Source: Syntrophaceae bacterium UBA5619
GTDB lineage: Bacteria; Desulfobacterota; Syntrophia; Syntrophales; UBA5619
Direction of reading: 5' to 3'
DNA: 24,249 nucleotides
Assembly: GCA_002424545.1 (NCBI GenBank)
Contig: DIKL01000093.1
Location: forward strand, 1-24,249
Below, one piece after another: positions 1-9,300 of this stretch. How positions within the stretch are numbered: the first letter of the stretch is position 1; every line of letters starts with the position of its first letter. The notes under the pieces are model-generated. The model was given only the letters and a program-made list of their open reading frames with translations. It was not told the origin of the DNA and did no database searches. The translations under genes and the position numbers were made by a program.

Positions 1-1192
1 GCCGGGCGGCCTCGCGCGCCCGCGCGGCATCCAGGCACTTTCCCAGGAGTTGTTTGGCAATAGACGGATTTTCCTCAAGATATGAACTAATTTTATCGTA
101 GACGATCCCCTCGACGAGCCCCTTGACCTCGCTGTTGCCGAGCTTTGTCTTGGTCTGCCCTTCGAACTGCGGGTTGCGGATTTTGATGCTGATCACGCAG
201 GCCAGCCCTTCACGAAGATCCTCGCCCTTCAGGGACTCTTTCCCGTTTTTCAACAGGTTGCTGCTGGTCGCGTAGTTGTTGAACGCCCGGGTGAGGGCCG
301 AACGGAAGCCGATCAGGTGCGTTCCCCCCTCCGTCGTGTTGATGCTGTTGGCAAAGGCAAAGATGTTTTCCGCATAGGTGTCGTTGTATTGGAGAGCCAC
401 CTCGACCATGCAGTCTTCTTTGGCGCCGCTGATGAAGATCGGATTCTTGTGAAGGACCTTTTTGCTTCGGTTGATATATTCCACAAAGGAGACGATTCCC
501 CCTTTGTAGAAAAATTCGCTTTGCCGGTCGATCCGCTCGTCGATCAGCGTGATCTTCACCCCGGAATTGAGAAAGGCCAATTCGCGCAGCCGGTTGGAGA
601 GGATGTCGTAACTGAACTCCGTATCCTCAAAGATCTTGTCGTCCGGCTTGAAGGTAACCTTGGTTCCGCGACTCTTTGTTTTGCCGATCTGTTCCAGCGG
701 CGCGTTGGGTATCCCGCGGGCGTAGGACTGGTTGTAGACGCCGCCGTCGCGCCTCACTTCCAGCTCAAGATACACCGAAAGGGCATTCACGACCGAGACG
801 CCGACGCCGTGAAGACCGCCGGAGATTTTGTAACTTTCGTTGGAAAACTTCGCTCCGGCATGAAGTTTGGTCAGGGCGACCTCGGCGGCCGAAACCCCTT
901 CCGTCTTGTGAATGTCCACCGGGATTCCGCGACCATTATCGTCCACCACGATACTATTGTCGACCCTGATTTTGACGACAATCGTATCGCAGAAACCCGC
1001 GGATGCCTCATCGATGCTGTTGTCGACGACCTCATAGACCAGGTGGTGCAACCCATCCTTCCCGGTGCTCCCGATGTACATGGCCGGTCGTTTCCGGACC
1101 GCCTCCAGCCCTTCCAACACCCGGATGCTGTCGGCATCGTAATCTTCCTGAATCTTGGTTTTCTCTTCCCGGTCCTGCTTAATTTCTTCCAT
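1..1192 (-). CDS. gyrB: DNA gyrase subunit B, N-terminal part (runs off the left edge)
   Basis: This is the ATPase subunit of DNA gyrase, which introduces negative supercoils together with GyrA. About 397 codons are present and the C-terminal half lies outside the window. Translation of the minus strand from the ATG at 1192 gives the GHKL ATPase hallmarks in order: RKRPAMYIGST near the start, then EVVDNSIDEA with the catalytic Glu and Mg-binding Asn, DNGRGIPVD, and the ATP-lid motif KISGGLHGVGVSVVNALS. The transducer domain follows, including QTKTKLGNSEV with the ATP-contacting Lys. The start is supported by a GGAAGAGG Shine-Dalgarno just upstream. It lies 68 bases downstream of dnaN in the same direction, so co-transcription is likely. 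recF, which often sits between these two genes, is absent. Identity is secure from the motifs. GyrB is preferred over ParE because of the dnaA-dnaN context. Confidence 0.97.
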   Translation of the reverse strand, partial: MEEIKQDREEKTKIQEDYDADSIRVLEGLEAVRKRPAMYIGSTGKDGLHHLVYEVVDNSIDEASAGFCDTIVVKIRVDNSIVVDDNGRGIPVDIHKTEGVSAAEVALTKLHAGAKFSNESYKISGGLHGVGVSVVNALSVYLELEVRRDGGVYNQSYARGIPNAPLEQIGKTKSRGTKVTFKPDDKIFEDTEFSYDILSNRLRELAFLNSGVKITLIDERIDRQSEFFYKGGIVSFVEYINRSKKVLHKNPIFISGAKEDCMVEVALQYNDTYAENIFAFANSINTTEGGTHLIGFRSALTRAFNNYATSSNLLKNGKESLKGEDLREGLACVISIKIRNPQFEGQTKTKLGNSEVKGLVEGIVYDKISSYLEENPSIAKQLLGKCLDAARAREAAR

Positions 1193-1260
1193 CAAACCTC
1201 TTCCTATCCGTCTTCATTTGGATCGATTTTCAGACGAAAAACGTGAATGATCACTAAACC

Positions 1261-2379
1261 CTACAATTTCAGCGGCATGACGATACAAAAATAATTATCG
1301 TTCCCGACCGCCCTGACGATCCCGGGTTTCATCCCTTCACCGATTTCAAAATCCACCTGCTCTTCATCAATCACTTCCAACGCATCCGTCAGATACGTCA
1401 CGTTGTATCCGACATTTTTCGTTTCATCCGCATAAATGACGTCGATTTCATCATTGGCCTCGCCGACATCCGGGTTGTTCGAATTCAAAACCATCTTATC
1501 CGCCGAAAGGGTCAGGATTACGCCATTGTATTGATCGGAGGCGATGACGCTCATTCTGCGCAGCGCATGGAGAAACTTGTCCTTCGCCAATCTGAAAACA
1601 ACCCCCTTTTCCGCCGGGATCACACGCCGGTATTCCGGGTAATCCCCATCGATCAGACTGACTTTCAACAAGGTATGATCGGTCTTGACAATGCATGTTC
1701 CCTGCTGAACCCCAATGAATACATCCCCGGCCTCATCCTCGACCAGTCGCCGAATTTCGCCCAGACCCTTGCGGGGAAGGATCATCCCTTTTTCCAGCAT
1801 CAGAAAATCCTTCTCCCCCGTATCCATTTTCATCATGGCCAAACGATGTCCGTCCGTTGCAACCATTTGGATGATAAAACGCTCTCCGTTTTTTTCCGTT
1901 TCCAGAAAAACCCCGCACAGCGTCTTTCGCATCTCATCGGCCGACATGGCAAAGGCGGTTTTTCGAATCATCTCTTTCAAGATGGCCGCCTTGAGCTTGT
2001 ACATGGCCAGATCGCCTTGATCCACAACCAACGGATAGTCATCCGCGGGAATGCCGGGAATCCGATAAACCGCTTTGCCGCAAGTCAGAATCACCACATC
2101 CCGTTCATTCTTGACGACATGAATCACATCTCCCTGAATTTCACGAACCATTTCATGGAGTTTTCTTGCGGATAGCGTAATTTCCCCTTCCCGGACAACA
2201 TCGGCATCATAATCCGCCACCAAACCGATCTCCCGATCGGTCGCCATGATGGTGACCCGATTCGGACCTGCCCTGAGAAGCAGGTTGCTCAGAATCGGCA
2301 TCGTGGTCTTTTTCTCCACAATTCCCAATGTTTTTTGAATGCCCGCAGAAAACAGATCCCTTTTGATATTGAATTCCAT
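1261..2379 (-). CDS. dnaN: DNA polymerase III beta subunit (sliding clamp)
   Basis: This is the ring-shaped processivity clamp that tethers DNA polymerase III and recruits other repair and replication factors. The product is 372 residues, close to the usual 366-380, and begins MEFNIKRDLF. Characteristic segments include GIVEKKTTMPILSNLL near residues 20-35, GIPADDYP in the first third, and the C-terminal NDNYFCIVMPLKL. This last segment matches the conserved clamp terminus that ends in MP(M/L)(R/K)L and helps form the partner-binding pocket. The start at 2379 is preceded by a purine-rich GGAAAGGATGGG. It lies downstream of dnaA, separated by 174 bases that hold the likely unwinding region of oriC, so its promoter probably lies within or beside the origin. 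Confidence 0.96.
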   Translation of the reverse strand: MEFNIKRDLFSAGIQKTLGIVEKKTTMPILSNLLLRAGPNRVTIMATDREIGLVADYDADVVREGEITLSARKLHEMVREIQGDVIHVVKNERDVVILTCGKAVYRIPGIPADDYPLVVDQGDLAMYKLKAAILKEMIRKTAFAMSADEMRKTLCGVFLETEKNGERFIIQMVATDGHRLAMMKMDTGEKDFLMLEKGMILPRKGLGEIRRLVEDEAGDVFIGVQQGTCIVKTDHTLLKVSLIDGDYPEYRRVIPAEKGVVFRLAKDKFLHALRRMSVIASDQYNGVILTLSADKMVLNSNNPDVGEANDEIDVIYADETKNVGYNVTYLTDALEVIDEEQVDFEIGEGMKPGIVRAVGNDNYFCIVMPLKL

Positions 2380-2553
2380 GGCTTTCCCATCCTTTCCACT
2401 CGGCCAACAGGTTATATGATAGAAAGAAAAATCCCCTTTATAAAAAAATAGTAGTAGTATTAGTCCCTGTCTAAGGTGTTCATAACCCCGTTTCTATCCC
2501 GTTTTACGTTCTATTTTTCCCCAGCGCCTGTGGAGAAAGGGTTGTTCAAAAAA
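2380..2553. other. Candidate oriC unwinding region between dnaA and dnaN
   Basis: This 174-base intergenic stretch contains no gene. Read on the minus strand from dnaA towards dnaN it has a near-consensus DnaA box (TTCTCCACA, 2529-2537), a weaker box (TTATGAACA, 2477-2485), a short G-rich spacer, a run of CTA/ATA triplets and then an AT-rich tract (TTTTTTTATAAA). That order of boxes, spacer, DnaA-trios and AT-rich element is the basal unwinding layout described for Bacillus subtilis and proposed to be widespread. The function as origin is inferred. The alternative is only a dnaN promoter region. Confidence 0.7.
2449..2463 (-). repeat. DnaA-trio repeat (origin unwinding element)
   Basis: The plus strand reads TAGTAGTAGTATTAG, that is CTA ATA CTA CTA CTA on the minus strand. 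This equals the complement of the 3'-(G/A)AT-5' triplets bound as single strand by DnaA. It directly abuts a poly-T/TATAAA tract on the dnaN side, as expected for a DNA unwinding element. Confidence 0.65.
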
Positions 2554-3906
2554 TTACCCCTTGTGCAGAAGATCTTGTATTTTTTTTACGGATTCCCGCA
2601 GGGACGCGTCCGTCTCCAGCATCTTTTTGATTTTGTTGTGAGCATAGATGACCGTCGAGTGATCCCGACTGCCGATCTTTTCCCCGATGTCCGGAAAGGA
2701 AGCGCTGGTCATTTCCCGTGCCAGAAACATGGAAACCTGTCTGGCGACAACGAGGTTCTTGTTTTTTTTCTGCGATTTAATCTCTAAAATCCTGATATTG
2801 AAGAAAGAGCCGACCGCTTTCACGATTTCCTCGATGGTCAAGTCCTTTTTTTCTTCTTTGCGGAAGAGCTGTTTCAAAACATCCTTGACCAGATCCAGGT
2901 CGATCTGCCTCCCGGTCAGCGAGGAGTAGGCGGCGATCCGGACAAGATAACCTTCTAATTCCCGTATATTGGAATCGGCTTGGGAGGAGAGGTAGAGGGA
3001 GACATTGCTGGGAAGGTCAATATGGTTCTCCTGTGCCTTTTTTTCCAAGATGGCGATTTTCGTTTCAATCTCCGGCGGTTGAATATCGGCGATCAATCCC
3101 CACTCGAATCGGGAACGCAATCTTTCCTCTAAATTTGGGATATCCTTGGGAAACTTATCACTGGTGACGACGATCTGCTTCCCGGCATCATGAAGGGTGT
3201 TAAAGGTATGAAAAAATTCCTCCTGGGTCCGTTCCTTGTTGCCGATAAACTGGATGTCGTCGATGAGCAGGCAGTCGATGTTTCTGAACTTTTCCCGAAA
3301 TTTCGGCATTTTGTCATAGCGGATCGAATTGATCAGCTCGTTTACGAAGATCTCCGCGGAAACGTATACGACATTCAATTCCGGAAAAAGAGTCAACGTT
3401 TTCAATCCGATGGCGTTCAAGAGGTGCGTTTTGCCCAGTCCAACGCCACCGTAGATGAACAGCGGATTGTAATTCTTTGCCGGCTGCTCGGCGACGGCAA
3501 CGGAGGCGGCATGGGCGAACTGGTTGCAGGAGCCCACGACAAAACGATCAAAGCTGTAGTTTGCGTTCAGCGAGGAGTGCGCGCGCCCGCGAGACGGTCT
3601 TTTGGGTGTGGTCTTCTCGGATATAGGCGTGCCGCTCGATTTCACGATCTCCTGGGTTGGACCGGCTTCCTGTTCGATGACAAAATTCACCTGAAACGGG
3701 ATGCCGGTCTCCGACTTCAACGACTCCCGGATCAGCGGCAGATAATTTTCGACCAGCCAATCGCGGAAGAAACGGTTGGGAACACGAAGTTGAACAGAGT
3801 CCCCCTCCATAGCGGTGATCCGGAGCGGACGTATCCAGGTATCAAAGTTATGTTGGCTTACTTTTTCCTTAAGGATTTTAACCGTTTTATCCCAAAGAAT
3901 GTCCAA
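2554..3906 (-). CDS. dnaA: Chromosomal replication initiator protein DnaA
   Basis: This AAA+ initiator binds DnaA boxes at oriC, oligomerises on ATP and melts the origin. At 450 residues it has all four domains. Domain I (about 1-80, with the W-containing helices that meet DnaB) is followed by a variable linker (about 80-110). The AAA+ core has Walker A GGVGLGKT at 153-160 and Walker B LLIDDIQ near 213-219. The C-terminal helix-turn-helix carries the DnaA signature ending in GSRDHSTV at about 412-419. The start is a TTG at 3906: an in-frame TGA lies two codons upstream, and no ATG follows until about residue 33, inside conserved domain I. A TTG start would keep expression low. DnaA boxes overlap its probable promoter, so autoregulation is likely. 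It is separated from parB by a hairpin terminator. Confidence 0.97.
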   Translation of the reverse strand: MDILWDKTVKILKEKVSQHNFDTWIRPLRITAMEGDSVQLRVPNRFFRDWLVENYLPLIRESLKSETGIPFQVNFVIEQEAGPTQEIVKSSGTPISEKTTPKRPSRGRAHSSLNANYSFDRFVVGSCNQFAHAASVAVAEQPAKNYNPLFIYGGVGLGKTHLLNAIGLKTLTLFPELNVVYVSAEIFVNELINSIRYDKMPKFREKFRNIDCLLIDDIQFIGNKERTQEEFFHTFNTLHDAGKQIVVTSDKFPKDIPNLEERLRSRFEWGLIADIQPPEIETKIAILEKKAQENHIDLPSNVSLYLSSQADSNIRELEGYLVRIAAYSSLTGRQIDLDLVKDVLKQLFRKEEKKDLTIEEIVKAVGSFFNIRILEIKSQKKNKNLVVARQVSMFLAREMTSASFPDIGEKIGSRDHSTVIYAHNKIKKMLETDASLRESVKKIQDLLHKG

Positions 3907-3917
3907 TTTTCACAACC

Positions 3918-3949
3918 TTATTCACAGTTTTATCCACACCTGTGGACAA
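3918..3949. promoter_or_regulatory. Cluster of three DnaA boxes upstream of dnaA
   Basis: Three 9-mers lie within 32 bases. They are TTATTCACA (3918-3926, plus strand), TTATCCACA (3930-3938, plus strand, the strict consensus) and TTGTCCACA (3941-3949, read on the minus strand). The last two face each other across two bases. They sit 12 bases upstream of the dnaA start and overlap a plausible promoter, so they may both autoregulate dnaA and form the second half of a bipartite oriC. Confidence 0.85.
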
Positions 3950-3957
3950 TGTTTCCA
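3929..3957 (-). promoter_or_regulatory. Candidate dnaA promoter overlapped by DnaA boxes
   Basis: On the minus strand TGGAAA (3952-3957) and GATAAA (3929-3934) are separated by 17 bases. Each matches four of six sigma70 consensus positions. The -10 and spacer coincide with DnaA boxes. The match is moderate only and no transcript start is known. Confidence 0.45.
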
Positions 3958-3995
3958 TAAAACGGGGAAAGGATTGAAATCCGTTCCCTGTTTTA
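3958..3995 (-). terminator. Intrinsic terminator at the end of parB
   Basis: The arms 3958-3975 and 3978-3995 are complementary at 16 of 18 positions around a tight loop. Each outer end carries an A- or T-run (AAAAC and GTTTTA). Read on the minus strand, the stem is followed by GTTTTATGG. The parB stop codon lies within the upstream arm. It should separate the parAB transcript from dnaA and could work in both directions. Confidence 0.7.
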
Positions 3996-4841
3996 CCCAA
4001 GAAGAAGCCGGACCAGACGATTCAGTTCCTCCCCGTTTGTGTAACGGATTTCAATGGTTCCGGCTTTTTTACCGGCGTGAATCCGAACCGCCGCCAGCAG
4101 TTGCGAGGAGAGTTCTCTCTCAAGATCCGTCAGGTACGGATCCTTGCGTCCGGGTTTCTTTTTGTCCGGCGCCTTTTTCAGCTTTCGAATCAGCCGTTCC
4201 GTGTCGCGGACGTTCAAATCCCTCTGCTGGATGATCTTCAACGCGCTGATCTGTTCACCCGGCTGTTCCAGCGCCAAAAGCGCGCGGGCATGTCCGGCGC
4301 TGATCTTCTTCCCGGTCAGCGCTTTCCGGGCGGCTTCGGGAAGCTTCAGCAGCCTGACCGTGTTGGCGATCGTCGAGCGATCCTTTCCGACGCGGGCGGA
4401 GATCTCTTCCTGCGAGAGCGAAAAACGGGTCAGCAGGGTCTGATAGGCTTCCGCCTCTTCAATCGGATTCAGGGCCTCGCGCTGGATGTTCTCAATCAAC
4501 GAGAGTTCCGCCAGTTCCCGATCCTCCGCCTTGCGGATGATAATGGGGACCTCTTTGAGGCCGGCCGTCTGCGCCGCCCGCCAGCGTCGTTCGCCGGCGA
4601 TGATCTCGTATCCGTTGTCCGCCTTCCGCACGAGGATCGGTTGAATGATGCCGCTTTTCTTCACGGAGGCGACCAGTTCCTTCTGGTCCTCGTCGTTGAA
4701 GTTCCGCCGGGGCTGGAATCGGTTTGGGATCAGTTCCTCGATCCCGCACTGAACGAACGACGGGCGATCGCCGATATGATTCAGAAGATCGGGGAACATC
4801 GCCCCCAGACCCTTGCCGAGGGAATTCTTTGGCGGCATCAT
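3993..4841 (-). CDS. parB: Chromosome-partitioning protein ParB
   Basis: This is a CTP-dependent DNA clamp that loads at parS sites near the origin and works with ParA and SMC in chromosome segregation. The product is 282 residues, a usual length. Visible features are the N-terminal GLGKGL-type motif (here LGKGLGAMF, 8-16), the CTP-binding boxes GERRWRAA (83-90) and ENIQRE (117-122), and the helix-turn-helix SLSQEEISARVGKDRSTI (about 141-158). A basic linker and a short C-terminal dimerisation segment follow. Its start overlaps the end of parA by 4 bases (ATGA), so the two are translationally coupled. The second ATG, three bases in, is better spaced from the GGGAGG Shine-Dalgarno. No parS palindrome was found in the window. 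Confidence 0.95.
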   Translation of the reverse strand: MMPPKNSLGKGLGAMFPDLLNHIGDRPSFVQCGIEELIPNRFQPRRNFNDEDQKELVASVKKSGIIQPILVRKADNGYEIIAGERRWRAAQTAGLKEVPIIIRKAEDRELAELSLIENIQREALNPIEEAEAYQTLLTRFSLSQEEISARVGKDRSTIANTVRLLKLPEAARKALTGKKISAGHARALLALEQPGEQISALKIIQQRDLNVRDTERLIRKLKKAPDKKKPGRKDPYLTDLERELSSQLLAAVRIHAGKKAGTIEIRYTNGEELNRLVRLLLG

Positions 4842-5611
4842 ATCCTCCCGTTGCTCAGGATTTCCTTGGCCAGCTCCATGTAGGAGACCGCGCCGCGGGA
4901 TCGGATGTCATATAGAATGATCGGAAGTCCATGGCTGGGGCTCTCCGAGAGGCGGACATTCCGCGGGATGACCGTCCGGAAGACCAGATTTCCGAAATGG
5001 CCGCGCACCTCCTCGCTGACCCGGCGGGAAAGCAAATTTCGCGTGTCGTACATGGTCAACAGAATTCCTCCCAGGGTCAGGGTGGGGTTGAGTCGGTTCT
5101 TGATCAAGCCCATCGTCGTGAGCAGGTGGCCCAGACCCTCCATCGCGAAGTACTCGCATTGCAGGGGAACGATCAGGCAATCGGAAGCCACCAGCGCGTT
5201 TACCGTGAGAAAACCGAGCGACGGCGGGCAGTCGATCAGGATATACTCATAGACCGTCTTGAGGTCCCGCAACAGGTTTCTGAGCCTTTTTTCCCGGTCC
5301 TCCAGCGAGATGAACTCCAGTTCGATGCCGACCAGATCCTGGTTCGCGGGGACCAGATCCAGATGGGGGACCTGCGTTTCGACAATCACTTCCCGCAGGG
5401 GCCGATTCTCAATCAGGCAGTGGTAGAGGTTCTTTTCCCGGATCGCTTCGCCGTTGATTCCCATGCCGCTCGTTGCGTTTCCCTGGGGATCGCAGTCGAT
5501 CAGCAGGGTTCGCTTTTCCGCCGCGGCCAGCGAGGCCGATAGATTGATGGCCGTCGTGGTTTTGCCCACCCCCCCCTTTTGATTGGCCATACTCATGATT
5601 TTACAGATCAT
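4838..5611 (-). CDS. parA: Chromosome-partitioning ATPase ParA (Soj)
   Basis: This is a Walker-type dimerising ATPase that binds nucleoid DNA and drives segregation of ParB-parS complexes. The 257-residue product shows the deviant Walker A KGGVGKTT (12-19), the A' motif IDCDPQG (about 38-44) and the Walker B-like LIDCPPSLGFL near the middle. The small size without an N-terminal DNA-binding domain matches chromosomal Soj rather than plasmid type Ia ParA. The first ATG (5611) gives five residues more than a second ATG at 5596, and neither has a strong Shine-Dalgarno, so the exact start is open. It follows rsmG by 94 bases in the same direction and overlaps parB by 4 bases. Confidence 0.95.
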   Translation of the reverse strand: MICKIMSMANQKGGVGKTTTAINLSASLAAAEKRTLLIDCDPQGNATSGMGINGEAIREKNLYHCLIENRPLREVIVETQVPHLDLVPANQDLVGIELEFISLEDREKRLRNLLRDLKTVYEYILIDCPPSLGFLTVNALVASDCLIVPLQCEYFAMEGLGHLLTTMGLIKNRLNPTLTLGGILLTMYDTRNLLSRRVSEEVRGHFGNLVFRTVIPRNVRLSESPSHGLPIILYDIRSRGAVSYMELAKEILSNGRI

Positions 5612-5705
5612 TTAACGGAACAAGCCCCGCGCTTTTTTTTATGGTGGAATCGGCGTCAAGGGTAACACAAAAACCGATTTTAATAAAGATTTTTTCAAGA
5701 AAAGA

Positions 5706-6374
5706 TCAGCCAAAAACGCGATTGTAAATGATGATTATTCTTGGACTATTTTTGCCGGACCGGGAGACGCGCCGCTGGGTCGTGAAGGCCATCCCCGCCG
5801 CGGTTGAAATCCGCTCGGTTTCCGCCATCTCGATCCGCGGAACGGGCCCCTTCATTGCGATCAATTGGCCGCCCGGTTTGAGGAAAAAAGCGGCCATCCG
5901 GAGCAGTTCGGGAAGTTTGAATGCCGCCCGCGAGATGACCGCATCGAAGCGGCCGGAAAGGGTCTTCCCGGCGGTCAGCGTTTCAACGCGCTCCTGGATC
6001 ACCTGAACCCCATCGAGGGCAAGGGTCCGGACGATATGAGAGAGAAAAGAGGATTTTTTCCGGGAGGTTTCGACGAGCGACAGTTGCAGATCGGGCAGCG
6101 CGATCCGCAACGGAATGCCGGGAAATCCGCCTCCGCTTCCGAGATCGATCAGGGAACCTTGCGGGCGCTCCAGAAACGGCGCCGGCGTCAACGAATCGAG
6201 AAAGTGGCGGACGACGATTTCCCGGGAAGAACGTTCCGAGACGAGGTTCATCCGCCGGTTCCAGAGGAGGATCTCCCGGTGGTAGGCGACAAAGTATTCC
6301 AGCTCCGCCGTTCCCAGACGGACACCGATCTCCGCCGCCTCTTCGGCCAGGGTCTTGATCAGGTTGTCGTCCAT
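5706..6374 (-). CDS. rsmG: 16S rRNA (guanine-N7) methyltransferase RsmG
   Basis: RsmG (GidB) methylates G527 of 16S rRNA with SAM, and loss of the activity classically gives low-level streptomycin resistance. The 222-residue product carries the SAM-binding loop DLGSGGGFPGIPL (77-89), the ETSRKKSSFL segment (102-111) and ISRA followed by the aromatic/Leu-rich stretch typical of the family. It normally follows mnmG (gidA). Here its start lies 6 bases after the stop of a restriction-modification gene instead, with only a weak Shine-Dalgarno, which implies translation from a shared message. parA lies downstream on the same strand. Confidence 0.94.
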   Translation of the reverse strand: MDDNLIKTLAEEAAEIGVRLGTAELEYFVAYHREILLWNRRMNLVSERSSREIVVRHFLDSLTPAPFLERPQGSLIDLGSGGGFPGIPLRIALPDLQLSLVETSRKKSSFLSHIVRTLALDGVQVIQERVETLTAGKTLSGRFDAVISRAAFKLPELLRMAAFFLKPGGQLIAMKGPVPRIEMAETERISTAAGMAFTTQRRVSRSGKNSPRIIIIYNRVFG

Positions 6375-6380
6375 GTTCGT

Positions 6381-9300
6381 CTATTTTTTCACAATCATCG
6401 CATGGATGATGTTCATCGTCTCCACGCTGACCGTGCAGACCCTCCGGAGCAGGTCAATGACTTGTTCTTTATAGTCGGCAAATCGGTAGGCGTCGAACTT
6501 CTCGCGGACGGTCGGGTCTTTGGGCTTGCGCTCCTTGTGATATTCGAGGACCCACTCGATTGCGGAACGGTTGCCGAGTCGGTACTCCCAGGCGGCGGGC
6601 GGAACGCCTTTCAAGGTCGTCGCGCTGTCCACGTGAATGACGCCGGCAGCTTTATCGGCCTTGAGTATTGCTTTGACGGTGAGAGTCGGCTTGTCAGGTT
6701 CCGGTTTTATGTCTATGCGCGTCAGATGATAAGGATCGGCCTGTTCATACCCAAGGTGCAGTTCCAGCAACCGCCTGCCCCAGGTCGCCCATTTCCGGAA
6801 GTCGTCGTAAAAGGGGATGCGGGGGAATTCCCGTTTGAGGTTGAGCCGGTACTTTTCCCGATAGACAGGATCGTGGAGAACGGCGTAGACGTAATGGAAG
6901 ATATCGAGGCGGGTGATCGCCTTGTCTTTGTAATGGCTTTGAAACTGCTTCAATGCCCAATCGGTGATGTTATCGCCCCGTTCGCCCTCTCGATCGTAAC
7001 GGTAGAGGGGGAGGCACTGAGAGTCGCCGTTGAAGTGCAGATCAACCAGATGATTTGAGGCCAAGACATTGAAGGGTTTGTCGCTGACATTGACAGCAAT
7101 AACTATATTTTCGGCAGTCTTATCCGGAAAAATCAAGGGATTTTGATACTGCATCTCGTTGAGTTCGTGGCTGAAATAGAGTCTCCTTTTGATGAAGGGA
7201 CGATACAGACAGTTCGACATGCATTCCTTCTGAAAAGCGTACGGCTTTCCTTTCGCCAAGTCATTCTTGACGGCGCGAGTCCATTTGATGGCATAATCTA
7301 CGTTATCCCCGACCTCGCCTCGCGTTATTTTTCCGGAAAGCCTTTCAACCTCATGGTTATAAACCCCGATCAGAAATCTTATCTTCCGCTCAAGATTCTC
7401 TTCTCTCTGGTCATAAACCCAGTCATCCCGATTGGTGACCACCCCCAACGAAAAAAGCTTGAAGATTGCTTTCTCATTGATCTTCCCCTTCAACAATTTG
7501 ACGTCCTTTGATGCTACCGGCAACAGATCGTCCCAGTTATTTTCTGTCAGATTGATCCAGTTGTGATGTGCATCCGGCTGAATGTGGTCGAAGGGCAGGT
7601 CCTGTATTCGGTTATCCCGGAGGTAGGCCTTCTTGGTTTCTGACGGGAGATAATCATCGATACAATGGTAGAAGATTTTACATCCTTTGGCTCTGTCTTT
7701 TCGTATCAGGAAATAAACGGCCACACCGACCCGAATCTGGTCACTGAAAACATTGCCGCCTTCGCGCCTGCGCCTTTCGCCGCTTGTCCGGGCATCTCCC
7801 TTCATATCAATGATGTAAATCTCATTAAACTCTTTGGCCACGACTTTTCTAAAACCGTCGTATGTCCTTGCATTAATAAAAGAATTGTTGGAAACAAAGG
7901 CAATAACCCCGTTCTTGTCCAGCCGGTCGCTCGCCCAGCGGATGAAGCGGGCATACATATCGTAGAGCTTGGTCTTCTGCGCGGTGCTTTCCGCGATGTA
8001 GGTGTCCTTGATGCGTTTATCGATGCCCGGGTATTCCCGATTCTTGTTGTTCTCGTTTTCGTTGAGCTGATTGGCGTTGTATGGCGGATTTCCGATGATG
8101 ACGGAGATTTTACGCCTGTTCTGGCGCTTGATCCGTTCCAGATTTTCCGGGGAGAAGCCGCCGAAATCAAAACTGCCGGCCTCGGTGTATTTCTTCGCGG
8201 AGGAGAAGCCGAGGTTGTCCAGCGTATCTACGAAGCAGATATTCTTGAACTCAACGTACCGTCCCATCTTCTGGTAATAAGTGTACTCGATGTTCAAGTT
8301 GGCGATATAGTAGGGTAGGATAGCCACTTCATTGCAGTGGATTTCGTTTTCGTACTTAAAGGGAAGACGGTTCTTGGGAAGATGCTCGATGATCTCGGTG
8401 ATGAAGGTACCGGTTCCTGTGACCGGATCGAGGATTTCGACATCTTCATCTCCGAGGAGCCGCCCGAAATTCTCATTGACCAGGTACTCGGCGGATTCGA
8501 CCATGAAGCGTACGATCTCATTGGGGGTATAAATGATCCCCAAACGGTCCGCCGCAGCCGGATTGTAGGCCCGATAGAAGTTCTCGTAAAAGACTTTGAG
8601 AAAACGTTGTTTTTCGTGATGATTGGCGATCCCGGCCGCGGCGGCCTTGATGATCCGGATGTACGGATCGATCTTGCCCAGAATACCCCTGCGGACGGCG
8701 CCGGTGAAGAAGGTCTCGATCACCCCCATGAGGGAGCGGGCGATGTTGTTCTCTCTGTGAAACTGGGATTCGTTGAAAACGGTGATGAAGATGTCTTCCG
8801 TCAGGATGTGCTGGATGATCATCTCCCGGATGTCGGCCATGACGATGTGGGGGTTGATGGAATCCCGGCAGAGTTCCAGAAAATCCGCGCGCGCCCGGGC
8901 AAAAGCGGCGTTGAGAGCCGCCTGGTCTTCGATCAGTTTCCGTAGCTTGACAACCAGATTGGGGAGATCCTCTTTGAACCTGTCGATCGCCTCCCGGAAG
9001 GTTCGGACCTCCTGGGGTTCATAGTTGACAAAGGTTGTGATCAGGCTGTCTAGGGCGGCGTGGTCTTCGAAGGATGCCCGCTGCAACTCCCGGCCGTTCC
9101 GGATGAGAACGGCGGTCCGGCCGTCTTCGAAGAGGATATTGGTCGTGGGGTAACCTTTGGCAAGTTTCTTCCGGATCTCGTCGTCAAGGGTATCCTTCTG
9201 GTCTTTGCTCTCCCAGTATCCCCAGTCCTGACGATAGGCGTCTTTCAGCGTGCCGTCCGGATTGACGGCTGTGCCGAGTGCGGTCCTGTATTCCAGCTCC

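Noticed and set aside
317..1246. Plus-strand open frame in the gyrB region
   Set aside because: The minus strand encodes gyrase B with all ATPase motifs across the whole stretch; this is its shadow.
3900..4000. parS site near parB
   Set aside because: No TGTTTCACGTGAAACA-like palindrome could be found here or elsewhere in the window by eye; parS probably lies outside.
5612..5705. Terminator or promoter between rsmG and parA
   Set aside because: There is only an AT-rich imperfect inverted repeat and a TTGACG without a well-spaced -10; neither is strong enough to list.
5865..7058. Plus-strand open frame across the ends of rsmG and the restriction-modification gene
   Set aside because: It is antisense to two well-supported genes, has no family signature and no suitable ribosome site.
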